NCBI GenBank assembly: GCA_029215795.1
Contig: JARDYH010000001.1
Span: 401,921,154 to 401,985,153 of the forward strand
From: Anniella stebbinsi
Lineage: Eukaryota > Chordata > Lepidosauria > Squamata > Anniellidae
Reading direction: 5' to 3'
Length of the DNA stretch: 64,000 nucleotides
A model generated the notes under the pieces. It was not told the origin of the DNA, ran no database searches, and was given only the letters and a program-made list of their open reading frames with translations. Positions 31,991 through 43,749 of the stretch are shown in pieces. Made by a program: the position numbers and the translations under genes. Within the stretch, counting starts at the first letter, position 1; every line of letters begins with the position of its first letter.

Positions 31991-32764
31991 GGGGAGAAAA
32001 TGGCACAAAAGCTAGGGAGCCCCCAAACAACCACCAATTGGAGAAAGGGCTTTGGGGTCAAGAGAGTGGCTGATGGCCACCTGCTGAACCCCAGAGGGTC
32101 GGCTTGGGAGCTGGGTTGGCCAACTGAGGCTTAATACCCTAGCTTTCCTTGTTAGTCCGCCTCATTTCATTCTGCCCTGCTGCATTTCGGGCCCTTCCTG
32201 CTTCTTCCACAGGGTGCAAAAGTACAAAAGGGTGAGATGCGATTATATCATTGGTCCTCCTACCCTGGTAACATTTCCTCTTGACCTTGTGCCAACTTTT
32301 CCAGCAGAAATCAAAACCTCGTCAAAACCTTTGAAGCACTAATCGCTGCGCTGTGCCTACCTCCAGGTTAGAATCTGCTTGAGCAGAGAAATGGTTAAGG
32401 TTGTTTTTACAAGAAGCCAAGTTGTTGATATTGTTGGGCTTTTTGCAGTTTTTTTGAGATTGACATCCCAGAAGCTGCATTATGCATGTTCAAGCGGTAA
32501 TGTTTTGTACTCTTATAAATATTATCCCTAACACAGCATCAGGGTGGGGTTGCGCCCTCAGCTGGAATGAGGGGGTATATCAAGCCCAATTGCCAAACAA
32601 CATTTCCCAGTGGAAATTCTGTTGCCTCGATCAAAATTTGCCTGAATCTGGGTAACTTCTGTCACTAGTGCAGCTATGTGATTTTATACCTTGGACCGCT
32701 CCATGTTTGAGGACTGCTTCTACATTCCTGATACGTTAGAACAACACAACAAAACTGTTTCCTG
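31991..32764. other. Unrecognised sequence
   Basis: No gene or repeat family is recognised. Confidence 0.4.
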
Positions 32765-32985
32765 TGGTGGTGGGGATCTTCACCAGGTGAACTCCTCTGC
32801 GGAGGTCATTCAACAACTGGGGTGCCACCACTGAAAAGGCTCTCTCTCTCTCTCTCTAATAGCCACCCACCTCACCTCATTCAGTGGCGGCACCTGGAGA
32901 AGGACCTCTGAGGATGATCTTAGGGTCTGGGCAGGAGTATATGGAAGGATACACGCTTTCAGGAAACCCGACCCCAAGCTGTTAA
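32765..32985 (-). mobile_element. L2-type LINE 3' fragment, antisense
   Basis: GGTCATTCAACAACTGGGGTG, GGCACCTGGAGAAGGACC, GAGGATGATCTTAGGGTC and GGAAACCCGACCCCAAGC parallel the antisense ORF2 tails at 33600-33800 and 36270-36440. A (CT)n tract near 32840 has expanded. Confidence 0.6.
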
Positions 32986-33307
32986 CACAAATGTATGTTA
33001 AGGCACATTGCAGCTACGCAAGGTAACACATGCACAGCCTGTGCATATTCTTTGTATGTGCAAAGCACCAGCTTGAACATGTGAAGAGGGCTACTGTGTT
33101 ACACCTACATCTGGGGACAGGGGAAGAGGTTTGCAAGCAGAGTGGGTGGGATTATTGCCAGGGGTAAGTAGAGAGGCCACAAACAGTGGTATTCTGTCGG
33201 CCACAAGTGAAGTGAGGTTGCGACCTGAAGGAGTGAGAAAATATGTCTCAGCACAGTATTCCTATACTAAAAGCAAAAATGAGGCAACCCTGCTGCATAG
33301 GCAAGAG
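32986..33307. other. Unrecognised spacer between LINE fragments
   Basis: No recognisable feature. Confidence 0.35.
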
Positions 33308-33900
33308 ATTGTTGAGTCATTTATTTATTTATTTATTGCATTTCTATACTGTCAATAGCCGAAGCTCTCTGGGTGGTCTACAAAAATTAAAACCATAAAA
33401 ACAATCCAATATATGTAAAAAAAACCAACAGCATAAAAACATAATTTAAAATACAGTATAAAAGCACAACCAGGATAAAAACCGAGCAGCCATGCAGAAA
33501 TTAATATGGATTTAATATACAAATTTAAACAGCAAAGTTAAAAATCAAACTGAAGAACCGTGAAAATACTGTGAAAATAAAAAGGTCTTCACCTGGCGTC
33601 TAAAGGAGTATAATGCAAGTGCCAGGCGAACCTCTCTAGGAAGCTCATGCCACAGCTGGGGTGCCACAGCAGAGAAGGCCCTCCTCTTGGTAGCCAACTG
33701 CCTTTGGCAGGGGCTCACGGAGAAGGACCCCTGAGGATGATCTTTGGGTCTGGGCAGGCACATACGGGAGGAGGCATTCCTTCAGATAACCTGGCCCCAA
33801 GCCATTTAGGGCTTTGAATGCTAATACCAGCACTTTGAATCAGGCCTGGACCTAGACCGGCAGCCGGTGAAGATGGAAAAGGACTGGAGTCATCTACGAC
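33308..33900 (-). mobile_element. L2-type LINE 3' end, antisense, frameshifted
   Basis: On the minus strand one frame reads AFKALNGLGPGYLKE and shifts to a second reading RAFSAVAPQLWHELPREV and RRQVKTFLFS: a reverse-transcriptase C-terminal tail with one frameshift near 33700. Beyond the stop comes an AT-rich 3' region ending at AATGCAATAAATAAATAAAT (33308-33340 on the plus strand). The GGxGPxYL and LWNxLPxE motifs are typical of L2/CR1-group LINEs. Truncated at the 5' side and inactive. Confidence 0.75.
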
Positions 33901-34689
33901 AGCTGTTCAGTCCTGCACCATCAATGCTGCCCGATGTCGATATGAATCACTCATGTCACTGAAAAGTATTCACATTTGCAACAAAGCTCAAAGAACTGAC
34001 CAAGCCTTTCTCCAACCCTGGAAAATATACATTTCTTCTTCCAACCCTTCCACTTCCGCTTCTGTTCTTTCTTTTTTTCAAGATGATGCTTCTGATGTTC
34101 CCCCTGTATCAATCTGGAAATGCTTTTGATGAAGCTATTAGATACTGCAGGGCATAGCGAGGCATGCATGCAAATGGCATTCAAGCCCCATAAACCATTT
34201 TAATTAAAAGCGGGGGGAATTCTTGTGAAACTCTGGCCATTCCAAAAATCCCTCCCCCACCCACCTTCCATTTTAAGAGGCTGGCTTTATAATACCTTTG
34301 GTTTATTGCCCTGCATTGCACTCTGTTTGCACATTATTCCTTTGTGTGAACGCAGGCCTGGGAAGAGAGGAAAGTGTGCAGATGGAATTATTCTGCACCT
34401 TGCCACCAAAAGCCCATCTGGAAACGGGTCCAGGTTTGCACGCTGGATGTCTTCTGAGTGATTGTATGAGTTTCCTGCTGTTAGTTCCTTCGGGGCATGG
34501 TGCTCTAGCCGGATTACAGGCAATGCTCACTGGGATGTGGATCATGGAAATAAGAGAGATGAGGGGTTTTAAAGAAAGGGTTCTTTCTCTGGGTGAAACA
34601 CAACACACAATAGGTGGACCTCAGGTGCAAGCAGTACAAATTGGAAGGCACCTCCAGCCTAAATGAAGTCAGGTTCAGTCCTGTTGTTG
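33901..34689. other. Low-repeat sequence, overlapping frames on both strands
   Basis: No gene is supported. Overlapping frames at 34287-34666 lack domains. 34200-34640 is complex and repeat-free. Confidence 0.4.
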
Positions 34690-35400
34690 GAGCAGGGATG
34701 AACAAATCTGTCAATTTGGGTTTCTCTTAGAGCCGATCTACACACTAGGTTTTTAACGTTTTATAAGGGTCACGAAAACTCTTTGGCCCACATGACGCAC
34801 TCCCTTGAACGATGTATACCTGAGGTTTTTTAAAACTCACTTCAGCTATATACAACGGTTTTACTTTTAATAAATTGTTTTAAGTAAAATAATGTGTCCT
34901 TCCTTACCGTTTGTGATTCATGGGGGCAGTGCTTTGTTTACCAGTGCCCAAATGCTTAGCAGTTGATTGGTGGGGAAGAAAGGGGGGCTAAGGAGGAAGT
35001 GGGCGAGTGAACTACAACACCCACAATCCTTAGCCCTATACTCATTGTAAAAAATGAAACAGAAAGAGACCGGGCAGAAGAGTGTGTGACTGCACACACC
35101 GCTTTGAAAACTGAAGAAGTTTTCTCCTGTAACATGAGTACTCCTTAATGTGGCCTAAGATGTTTTAGAACGCACCTATTTGGAACGTTTTAAAATACTA
35201 TTTAAAACATTCCAAGGGACTGTGTAGATAGGATCTCAGTTTCTATTTTTCATGCTTTCTAATCTTAAATTCACTTCGTTCTGAACTTTGAGTGGTTTTT
35301 TTAAAAAGTTCTCATAAAAATCATATGCATTTGTACATCTGTGGATGTGTGCATTTCTCCCAGTATATTTATTTGTACACTGTTTAGGTTAATTTACATA
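34690..35400. mobile_element. AT-rich MITE carrying a nested palindromic insert
   Basis: The outer copy starts AGGGATGAACAAATCTGTC and reads into TTGGGTTTCTCTTAG. After the insert it resumes CTCAGTTTCTATTTTTCATG and continues in the AT-rich family (GTGTGCATTTCTCCC). The continuous family order at 2400-2470 (TTTCTCTCAGTTTCTC) shows where it was interrupted. Confidence 0.65.
34731..35228. mobile_element. Nested palindromic MITE (GATCTACACAC termini)
   Basis: About 500 bp with imperfect inverted ends GATCTACACACTAGG and GACTGTGTAGATAGGATC. Internal TTTTAACGTTTTATAAGG faces GGAACGTTTTAAAATAC. Flanks CTCTTAG and TCTCAG may be an eroded target duplication. Confidence 0.65.
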
Positions 35401-35499
35401 GTTTTTTGAACATGGAGTAGGAGGGGACTCCATATTGATCTTTGCCTCAGACAGCAAAATGTCTTGAGCCTGACGCTGCATAGTAGTGGCTCTCCATAG

Positions 35500-35590
35500 C
35501 TCTGCCTGGAGATGCCAGGATTTGAAACTGGGGCTTTCTGCATGCCAAGGAGCTGCTCTTCTACTGAACGATGGCTTTGCTGGAGCAACC
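35500..35590 (-). mobile_element. tRNA-Ala-derived SINE head, antisense
   Basis: CTCTGCCTGGAGATGCCAGG, then GGCTTTCTGCATGCC and CTTCTACTGAACGATGGC, is the reverse complement of the SINE head. Confidence 0.65.
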
Positions 35591-35939
35591 TTTCTAGTAA
35601 ATGTAGAGTGGGGGTTAAGCTTCCGTTTTTACAGGGCACCCTTTCAATTGGCCACTACTTCTTTCCCACACAATGCTGCATGGTGATGAAGTGTCACTCT
35701 GATGGGGCTTCTGGGTAAAAAAAAATGGCAGCCCCTTGCCGTATTTCTTTTTACCTAGGACCCTGTCAGAGCAATCACTACTTCATCCAGTAGCACCAGC
35801 CTACAGGGACTGTGGGGAAAATGCTGAGATTTCACTCCCATGGCCCCCTGAAGAAAATTCTCAAAATTGACCCCCATGGTTTTGCCACCTGCAAAAAGGG
35901 GGAAGCATTCACCACAGTCCTTCTACCTTGGCCTAAGCA
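35591..35939. other. Unrecognised spacer
   Basis: No gene is seen. CAATGCTGCATGGTGATGAAGT near 35671 and TCAGAGCAATCACTACTTCATC near 35767 look like decayed inverted arms. Confidence 0.35.
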
Positions 35940-36500
35940 CCACTTTTTATTTGTTTGTTTGTTTGTTTGTTTATTGCATTTCTATACCACCCAATAGCCG
36001 AAGCTCTCTGGGTGGTTTACAAAAATTTAAACCATAAAAACCATTCAAATATAAAACAACAACAGTATTAAAAATGTAGCATAAAAATACAATATAAGAG
36101 CACAAGCAGGATAAAACCAAGAAGCAATGCAGAAATTAATACAGAATTTAAAATACAAAGTTAAAACAGCAAAGTTAAAAATCACACTGATAAACTGTTA
36201 AAATGCTGAGGAAATAAGGTCTTCATGTGGCATCTAAAAGAATATATCGTGGGTGCCAAGTGGACCTCTCTAGGGAGCTCATTCCACAGCCGGGGTGCCA
36301 CAGCAGAAAAGGCCCTCCTCCTGGTAGCCACCTGCCTCACTTCCTTTGGAAGGGGCTCACGGAGAAGGACCCCCGAGGATGATCTTAGGGTCCGGGCAGG
36401 TACATATGGGAGGAGGTGTTCCTTCAGATAACCTGGCCCCAAGCCGTTTAGGGCTTTGAATGTCAGTACTAGCACAGATTGCAGCTGTTGGCAGCAAAGG
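35940..36500 (-). mobile_element. L2-type LINE 3' end, antisense
   Basis: The minus-strand frame at 36182-36523 runs uninterrupted through LVLTFKALNGLGPGYLKE, LLPYVPARTLRSSSGVLL and RRAFSAVAPRLWNELPREV: the best-preserved ORF2 C-terminal tail of this family here. The 3' region follows on the minus strand, including AAACCACCCAGAGAGCTTCG and an (AAAC)n-like tail near 35950-35975. No reverse-transcriptase catalytic domain remains. Confidence 0.8.
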
Positions 36501-37307
36501 ACATATGTTTGAACTGAACACATAAAAATGAATTGTAGAAAATTAGCATACCCTCCAGCCTATCACAACCAGGACTAGGGATGGATGAACTCATCCACAT
36601 CTGATTTGTCAGACACTTGCCCCATTGATGCCCCCCCACTGCCCCTACTTGTTGGGCCGTGCGAGCTTCTTTCGAAGCCTGACGAGCACTTGGCAGGAGC
36701 CCACGCTCACTCTGGAAATTACGTAATGGGGAAATGCACAATTTCCAGAGCCTCCATTGTGCGCCACTGAAATCCCTAGTTCCTGTATCAAAATTGAAAC
36801 TGGAGAATATTTAGTGCAGCTCCTTATATAACCCCCTACCTTTTCAGGCTACCCATCAGGATAAAGGCTGTCATCCGATTCTCCAACAAACTTGGCCAGA
36901 TGGTGATATGTATACCCAATAGTTTTGCTTTCATGGCTGAAATAAAGCAACTTTAGCAAGAGAAAAGGGATAAGTTGGTGCTGTGCCTCTGAGCAACTGA
37001 AAGCACCTCTGTTTATACTCAGAACATGGGATCCATTTGAAAATTCGCAGTCTTTCTTCCTCGCCTCCCCATCCCACCCCAAATCAGTGGCACAACATTA
37101 TTTTCTTTTAGCAGAGGAGTTGGATCCTGGTCCCATTTTCTTGCTCTGCTCTTGTAGATCGAATGTTCCTTTTATCCGTTAGCATTCTTTAGCTGCCTTT
37201 CAGTATTACTTGGCATGACAAGAAGTCCTTGGGCTATACTACACACACTATGAAATTTGTAGCATGTAGCTGAGGCTAACGTGCTTTTTTTACTTTAGTG
37301 TAGGCAA
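36501..37307. other. Low-repeat sequence with a TAGGGATGG-type remnant
   Basis: 36575-36778 begins TAGGGATGGATGAACTC and ends GAAATCCCTA, suggesting another TAGGG-type MITE, but the flanking octamers differ. The rest is unrecognised. No gene. Confidence 0.4.
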
Positions 37308-37385
37308 ATAATAATAATAATAATAATAACAACAATTTATTTCTTACCCGCCTCTCCGTCTGGATCGAGGTGGGGAACAAGTAGG
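37308..37385 (-). mobile_element. LINE/SINE 3' tail, antisense
   Basis: (TAA)n followed by TTACCCGCCTCTCCGTCTGG is the reverse complement of the GATGGAGAGGCGGGTTAGAA tail at 52505-52700. Confidence 0.6.
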
Positions 37386-37754
37386 GCTTGATCCATATGA
37401 GAATCATCATGCATGGGCAGGGGGTTGTTAAGCCTTTCCACCCAGCTGCTCTCTCCCCTTTTACACAAAATGGCAGCTGACAGGCACTCGTGGATGATGT
37501 GAACGCCCGGCAAATGGGTCTGGTAAGTGGATGTGTCTCAGTGAGCAGGGTCCTGGAGGGTGAGCGGGGGGGGGGAGGGGGGAATCTGCTGGACCTCTCC
37601 CCATCTTGGAGTCCTGCAACATCCCTTTCTGCATCTGGGGGCTGAGCTAGTGATGGGAAGAGTAGAGATGGGAGAACCAGGAATATTTGAACTTACTGAA
37701 ATTCACCAAAGTCTACTCTGAGCTTAATTGGGCTTTTGTTTTCATTCTGAAAAC
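37386..37754. other. Unrecognised spacer with a poly-G tract
   Basis: No gene is seen. A G-rich run lies near 37565-37582. Confidence 0.4.
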
Positions 37755-38542
37755 AACAGAATGGAATTTAATAGGGAGAAATGCCAAGTTCTACACCTAG
37801 GAAAAAGAAACCAAATGCGCAGTTACAAGATGGGGGATACTTGGCTCAGCAATACTACCAGCGAGAAGGATCTTGGAATGGTTGTAGATCACAAGCTGAA
37901 TATGAGCCAACAGTGTGATGTGGCTGCACAAAAAGCAAATGCTATTTTGGGCTGCATTAATAGAAGAATAGCTTCCAAGTCATGTGATGTACTGATTCCC
38001 CTCTATTCGGCACTGGTTCGGCCTCATCTTCAGTACTGCATCCAGTTCTGGACGCCACATTTCAAGAAAGGTGCAGACAGACAAGCTGGAGGGTGTTCAG
38101 AGGAGGGTAACAAGGATGATCAGGGGTCCGGAAACAAAGCCCTGTGAGCAGAGACTGAAAGAATTGGGCATGTTTAGCCTTGAGAAGAGAAGACTGAGCG
38201 GAGACATTATAGCACTCTTCAAATACTTGAAAGGTTGTCACACAGAGGAGGGCCAGGAACTCTTCTCGATCAACCCAGAGTGCAGGACACGGAATAATGC
38301 GTTCAAGTTACAGGAAGCCAGATTTTGGCTGGACATCAGGAAAAATGTCCTGACTGTTAGAGCAGTAGGACAATGGAACCAGTGACCTAGGGAGGTCATG
38401 AGCTCTCCCACACTAGAGGCCTTCAAGAGGCAGATGGGCAGCCATCTGTCAGGGATGCTTTAAGGTGGATTCCTGCATTGAGCAGGGGGTTGGACTCGAT
38501 GGCCTTCTAGGCCCCTTCCAACTCTACTATTCTATGATTCTA
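37755..38542 (+). mobile_element. CR1 LINE, 5'-truncated, ORF2 C-terminal third
   Basis: The longest LINE coding remnant in the window. Frame one reads MEFNREKCQVLHLG, then EKDLGMVVDHKLNMSQQC and LYSALVRPHLQYCIQFW. After a frameshift near 38075 it continues KLEGVQRRVTRMI, FSLEKRRLSGDIIALFKYL and RKNVLTVRAVGQWNQ, where a TGA replaces a sense codon, then PREVMSSPTLEAFKRQM. These are the post-catalytic and thumb motifs of CR1 ORF2. The 3' end TTCTATGATTCTAC has the ATTCTATG-type octamer typical of CR1. The frameshift and stop make it inactive. Confidence 0.9.
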
Positions 38543-38579
38543 CGGGCTTGCCCCCATTTTTGTTTGCAACCTGTTTTTC

Positions 38580-38800
38580 TATTCATAGCAATGAGAAAAG
38601 TGCACATTTAGAAGGGAAAAGTCAATTTTGGTGCATACCTTTCAATAATGTGCACTTTCCCCTTATTACCTAAAGTGTGAAACTGTGTATTATCATTTTT
38701 AAATGTGCATTTGGAAGTGTGAATTTTTTTAAAAAAACAATATGGATTTTCCAAATGCAATTGCTCTTTTGGGTATGTGGGAACAGTTCTTGAAAAAATG
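38580..38800. repeat. AT-rich dispersed repeat
   Basis: GTGCACATTTAG, AATGTGCACTTTCCCC and AAATGTGCATTTGGAAGTG belong to the GTGCATTTT family. Termini are not resolved. Confidence 0.5.
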
Positions 38801-39404
38801 CGCTCCCGCTCACATTTGTGGTTGTGAACGGAGCATGTCTGGCTGATTAATGAAATTCTCAGGTGTCTCTTACCAACTGGAAATTGTAGATTGGATCCCC
38901 ACAAACATATTCTTCATATGGCAATTGCAATTACTGTTTGATTGTATGGTTGTTTTGGAACAAGCCTATTGACAGCTACAATACAGCCTCAATAGTTTAT
39001 ATAGCAACTACAGAGCTTCTGAAATCCTGCCCCCTCCGTCCAAATCATGGTAATGATCATAGCTGGGATGTTCAGCAGAAGTGTTTGTTTAAATTAATGT
39101 TTTAGGGCTGGTTACTGTGGGTTATTTGGGTATGAAACAGCTGGATGTGGTTGCAGATGACACATGATTAAATACCGCCGAAAGATTTACATTGAAGAAT
39201 AACAGCCCTGGAGAGATTTGAAGGGATTCCTACTCTCAATTTGAAGAGCTCTGGTTTGGATGGCTCGTTGCAACCACAAATTCCCCCCGTCACTTATATC
39301 ACCACCGCTTCCCCATAAATCACTGGATGTGGTCATAAATGACACATGCGAAAGGCTGCACATGGATTTTCCAACCATTCCCACTTCCATGGTATTGCTA
39401 ATGA
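38801..39404. other. Unrecognised sequence with a short direct repeat
   Basis: No gene is seen. CTGGATGTGGT followed by ATGACACATG occurs near 39141-39169 and again near 39322-39351. Confidence 0.4.
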
Positions 39405-39610
39405 CTGGAACATAGGAAGTTGACTTATACTGAGTCAGATCATCTCGGCTGGTATTGTCTGCTCTGCCTAGTTGCTTCTCTCCAGCCTCTTTGGCAGTGG
39501 TCTTCCCATCACTTTGCTATCTGGCCTTTAAAAAAGAAAAGAAAAAGAAAGCCCTCTGGAGATTCCAAGGACTGAACCTGCAAAACATGTACTCTACCAC
39601 TCACCTGGAG
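39405..39610 (-). mobile_element. tRNA-Ala-derived SINE, antisense, near full length
   Basis: It starts AACATAGGAAGTTGACTTAT, then ACTGAGTCAGATCATC, TTGTCTGCTCTGCC, CTGGAGATTCCAAGG and ACATGTACTCTACCACTCAC: the reverse complement of the family at 20018-20220. An AAAAGAAAAG tract interrupts it near 39532. Confidence 0.75.
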
Positions 39611-40524
39611 TCCTCCAAGTTCCAGTATTGACTCTTTTAGATGTGGAAGGGAAAGCTTTCCTTCTAACAGCTGCCGACGACCCGTTTCACGTGAAAAACA
39701 CTGACCCGTTGATTTTGTTCTTTAACAAAGACTGTGCTTTCCACCTGCAATCTACCGATATGTCTGTGGCAGCAAGGAAGTCTAGGGCTTGTAGCGTCAA
39801 TCAGATGGGACACACATCCCCCCACAGCTGCTATACTGGCAACTGGTAAATCCTTGTCCCTGTTTTTGCCTCTTGGGGATAACATGTTAACATATTGTTA
39901 ATGTGAGTCGACAGGGCAGTGATCCTTCAGGGCTTGGCTCCTTCCAGGGAAGTTGTTCAGAGTCCTCCCTCTGATTGGGGTGAGGGCTGTTGTGGCAAGA
40001 CGCATCTTCTCTCTAGTGAAAAGCTGCACATGGACGCTAAGGTGCCACGTAGAGAGGAGGACAACCATTTCATGCCACATGGTGGTGGTGGGTGGGGCTC
40101 ATTTCGACACGTGGTAGTTCAAAATATTGTAGGGCCATTACGTTTTCTTCTGAGCGTAGCTGGCCCTGAAAGCTCCAACTATGAATTGTCTTTAAACGCA
40201 CTGCAGGACAGATCAGTGAAAAGTAAATGAAGACATGGAGGGGAGATTTCCGCAACATGCAATGGAATTGGAGGGCATCTGCAGCGATTCTTGGCTTGAA
40301 AACAGGGGTGTTACCTTGCACGTCTGCATTTCCTTCTGTGAAACGTTGGAGGTCACAAACAACCATCGTGAGAATAGTGTGTATGCATGGCTACCACCGT
40401 TTATCATGGAGGAGGATTTTTTTGAACAGTGCATCATCTCCTTTCAGCAAGTCTGCAGGCTACTGCCCTGTGTCTCAGTTTCCAGACTCCTTTTGCTCAT
40501 GGAAATAAAATACAAATTACATGT
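39611..40524. other. Unrecognised sequence
   Basis: No gene is supported. Several overlapping frames of 60-103 codons on both strands lack recognisable domains. Confidence 0.4.
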
Positions 40525-40745
40525 AACATCAGGAAAAACTTCCTGACTGTTAGAGCAGTACAACAATGGAACCAATGACGTAGGGAGGTGGTGGGCTCTC
40601 CCACATTAGAGGCATTCAAGAGGCAGCTGGACAACCATCTGTCAGGGATGCTCTAAGGTGGATTCCTGCATTGAGCAGGGGGTTGGACTTGATGGCCTTA
40701 GAGGCCTCTTCCAACTCTACTAGTCTATGATTCTATGATTCAATA
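40525..40745 (+). mobile_element. CR1 LINE 3' end
   Basis: ACATCAGGAAAAACTTCCTG begins the RKNFLTVRAVQQWN-type tail. It then reads GGAGGTGGTGGGCTC and GGGGGTTGGACTTGATGG and ends CTATGATTCTATGATTC. Same family as 37755-38542, far more truncated. Confidence 0.85.
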
Positions 40746-41988
40746 CACACACATATATGATATTTTTAGTATGCAAATAGTTCCTCCAGTTAAGCAGTAA
40801 ATGCCTCATTTAAGAATGGCACATATAAGATTTGCTCTGCTCTGTGGCCTGTTACAAAGCAAATAATTTAAGTTTTTAAAATCATTTAAAATAACCCAAT
40901 GAACTAAATGTGTTCCCATTATTCACAGTTAATGAAACACTGGTGTGGCAATTCCATCCCCTTACCAACCAACCCAGGGAACCGCATGTAGCCACTGGGG
41001 ATGAAAGGCAGGGTATAAATATAAGGAAGAAATGTCAAAGGTCAAGGTGAACCTAACTCAAGTTTGGAAAAACATTCAACATTTAAGTTGAACCAAACTT
41101 AATATTTGAAAGATGAAAAACTGGGGGAAAATAAAAATTGATAGATCTGTCTGTTCCTAAATGGAAGTATGTAGGAAGCCTCTGGATTGGTCAGGCTTGG
41201 TACAAATACAAACTCTGATTTCAAGGTTGGCAAGGCTGGGAATATGCCAGGGCCCAAGACAAGTAGTGGGCCCATTGTCCTATCATGGCCAGTTTGGATA
41301 AAGTATTCAAGAAGATCAGATGCCGTGTAAGAGAATCCTCACTTTCCATGTCTTGCTTCCTTCAGGTTGGGGGATGACGGACATTGAAGGTATTGTGCCT
41401 GAGGGCCCCCAAAATCCAGGAGCCTGTCCTTCTGCTCTTGCCTTGCATCAGTGCCTTTGGCGTGGTCCATGTCTGGCTGAAACCCAAACTCTAAGTTTCC
41501 AGCAGCTAACCTCTGGGACCCTGGGCTTGGAGAACCTAGCCTGGATTTGGGTCCAGCTGCTCCTCCAGGCCCAGGCTGGCTTCGACATTATCCTTTCAAC
41601 ACCGTCTCCTGTCATGTACAACATTCTGCTCTGTAAACTTGCAGTTTGTTTAAATTACTTACGACAAGAAATGTCAAGGTTTTGTTTCTCAACCTCATGG
41701 GTTGTGACATCACTCGCGAGATGAATTCGAGCTGGGTCATGTTGATTATCGTAGCATTGTCTGGTGAAAGGAAGACCTCTCTTAATCCTTTTGGAATTTT
41801 CCCTTAAGGCAATGGGGGTGTGGAAGGAGGGGAAAAAAGGAGGAACAGAACATCAGTGGTCCGTCTTCACAACAGGTTGGCCGGAGATGATTCTCATAGT
41901 ATTTTAGAGTTTGGTGACTCATGATGTAATTCTGCATGATGTCTTTCTATTCTGAAATGGGCTGGAGCTGCGCTCATGTCAGGAGGTT
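40746..41988. other. Unrecognised, with an AT-rich repeat fragment
   Basis: 41030-41160 has AT-rich MITE words (GAACCTAACTCAAGTTTGG, ATTGATAGATCTGTCTG). A 134-codon plus-strand frame at 41320-41724 has no recognisable domain or splice context and is not called. Confidence 0.35.
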
Positions 41989-42049
41989 GTAAGCACCTGA
42001 CTGGGTCTGGCGGCCAGACGTGTGTGTGTGGACCCAGTCAGGTGCTTAC
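41989..42049. repeat. Perfect 19-bp inverted repeat (hairpin)
   Basis: GTAAGCACCTGACTGGGTC at 41989-42007 is perfectly complementary to 42031-42049, leaving a 23-nt loop. It could fold as a pre-miRNA-like hairpin or be the core of a small MITE. No T-run terminator follows. Confidence 0.85.
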
Positions 42050-43623
42050 AGAACCCCTAATCCTGAACAATCAGAGGGACTGTAAATAAATTCACTCACA
42101 TGTGGTGTATTTGGATTTGTTACTGTTCATTGATACATTGAAAAATTCAATTAAAAACGAAGAAGGAAGTGGCTATAAAAAGGGGAATGTTTGAGCTCTT
42201 TCGTCTACTGAGAGGGCAAACCATGAACCCTTTCAGAGATGATCAAGACTTCTATGAATGTGGAAATGATGGGCAAGCATCATTATGGAGGAGGTAAAGT
42301 CTCCTCCCCTAGCATGCATGACGAGTGACCCCATTTGTTGAGCAATGTGTGCTGCGGTGTAGTGGAACCAGGTGTTGTAGGGATGCAGCACTGATATTTC
42401 TATTATTGTTATTATCAGGGATGCTGAAATCATCTTCCATCCCTATCAAACTTCCTTGTTCCCTCTGAGTTTAGCTGCAAACCTTACAGTAGTTGGTGGA
42501 AAAGGAATTTCCCCATCAACTATATAGTGCTCTCTGTTGTAATGCAAAGCATTTTGGGGTGGCTTGATCTTGAATGGGCAATTAAAACTCAGTAATTTAT
42601 AAAAGCTCCTGGTGGAGTTGGAAATGGATGGTACTGGCTTATTGGTATGGATTTGCACAGTTACCTGAAGTTTTAGCTATGGGGCCTATCATGAGGAGTG
42701 CCTGCCCTTCAAAAGTTACCACTGCACTACTGGCTGTGTGTTCAGAGGGCTCTCTCCATCAGATAGCAAATGCTGCCTTTTGCACACAGCTGTACATGCA
42801 GGTGTGTCTTCACATGTTCTAATGCATGCTTGTAGGAGTGGGGAGGAGCCAGACACCTGGAGGCTACTCCCACCCACATTCATGTTAATGGCAAATAATA
42901 ATGTTTCCTAGCCCCCTTTTTCTGTATTTATATGAACAGTTATGTGAATATGAAGAACATGTGGATAAGGAACTCAGGACTGTGTGGGACGGGTGAAAGT
43001 TAAGTGCAGCAGTTATATATTCTGCTTGTTGTAAAATGAAAGGGGTAAATGTTAATTAAAAAAGAGAGTTTCAAACTAATTCTTTTTTAAAGAAGGAGTC
43101 ATTCTGAAGGGTTTGTTTGTCCTTGGAAGTGAAGCTTGTTCCTCTGTTTCAGCCAGCCCCTACTTTGTACTTTCTTAGCTTTGACTATGAGCAGATGTGA
43201 TCAAAGCTTTCTATGAATTTAAAGAACCAGAGAGCTGACGAAGCAGCTGTAAGTGAAAGTGAAACATGTTGGAACATGTTTAAACCCATCCGACACACTT
43301 TCAATGTAAGGTTTGGAACTGTGCATCTTTGTCTTTACGGTCCACTGCACAAATGAAAGCTGTAATACATTCCCACGAGTCATGGCACAATCCATTGGAA
43401 AGTTGTCCCATGGAAGATATGCCCTCGTTTGAGAGGAGGGATTTATAAGAAATGTCTTTCAGTTCGGTTTTGAATTTAACCAATTCACACCTCTCAGTCC
43501 TGAACATGGACTGAAACATGATCGGCCTTCAAAGTCTGTACATTTCTGAGCTGGCAATGCATTTCACAAAACCCCAACAAGAATCCATTCACAAATATGT
43601 ACCTTTGAAAAATATATGCACAA
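42050..43623. other. Low-repeat sequence
   Basis: No gene or recognisable repeat family. Complex sequence, possibly regulatory. Short frames lack domains. Confidence 0.4.
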
Positions 43624-43749
43624 ACATTTATTTATTTATTTATTTATTGCATTTCTATGCCGCCCAATAGCCAAAGCGCTCTGGGCGGTTTACAAAAATT
43701 AAAATCATGAAAACCATTTAAAATATAAAACAAACGACAGTGTAAAGAC

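Noticed and set aside
34287..34666. Long frames on both strands (up to 122 codons)
   Set aside because: Mutually overlapping, no domains; no evidence to prefer any of them.
41320..41724. 134-codon plus-strand gene
   Set aside because: No domain or signal peptide; its length is possible by chance in GC-moderate sequence.
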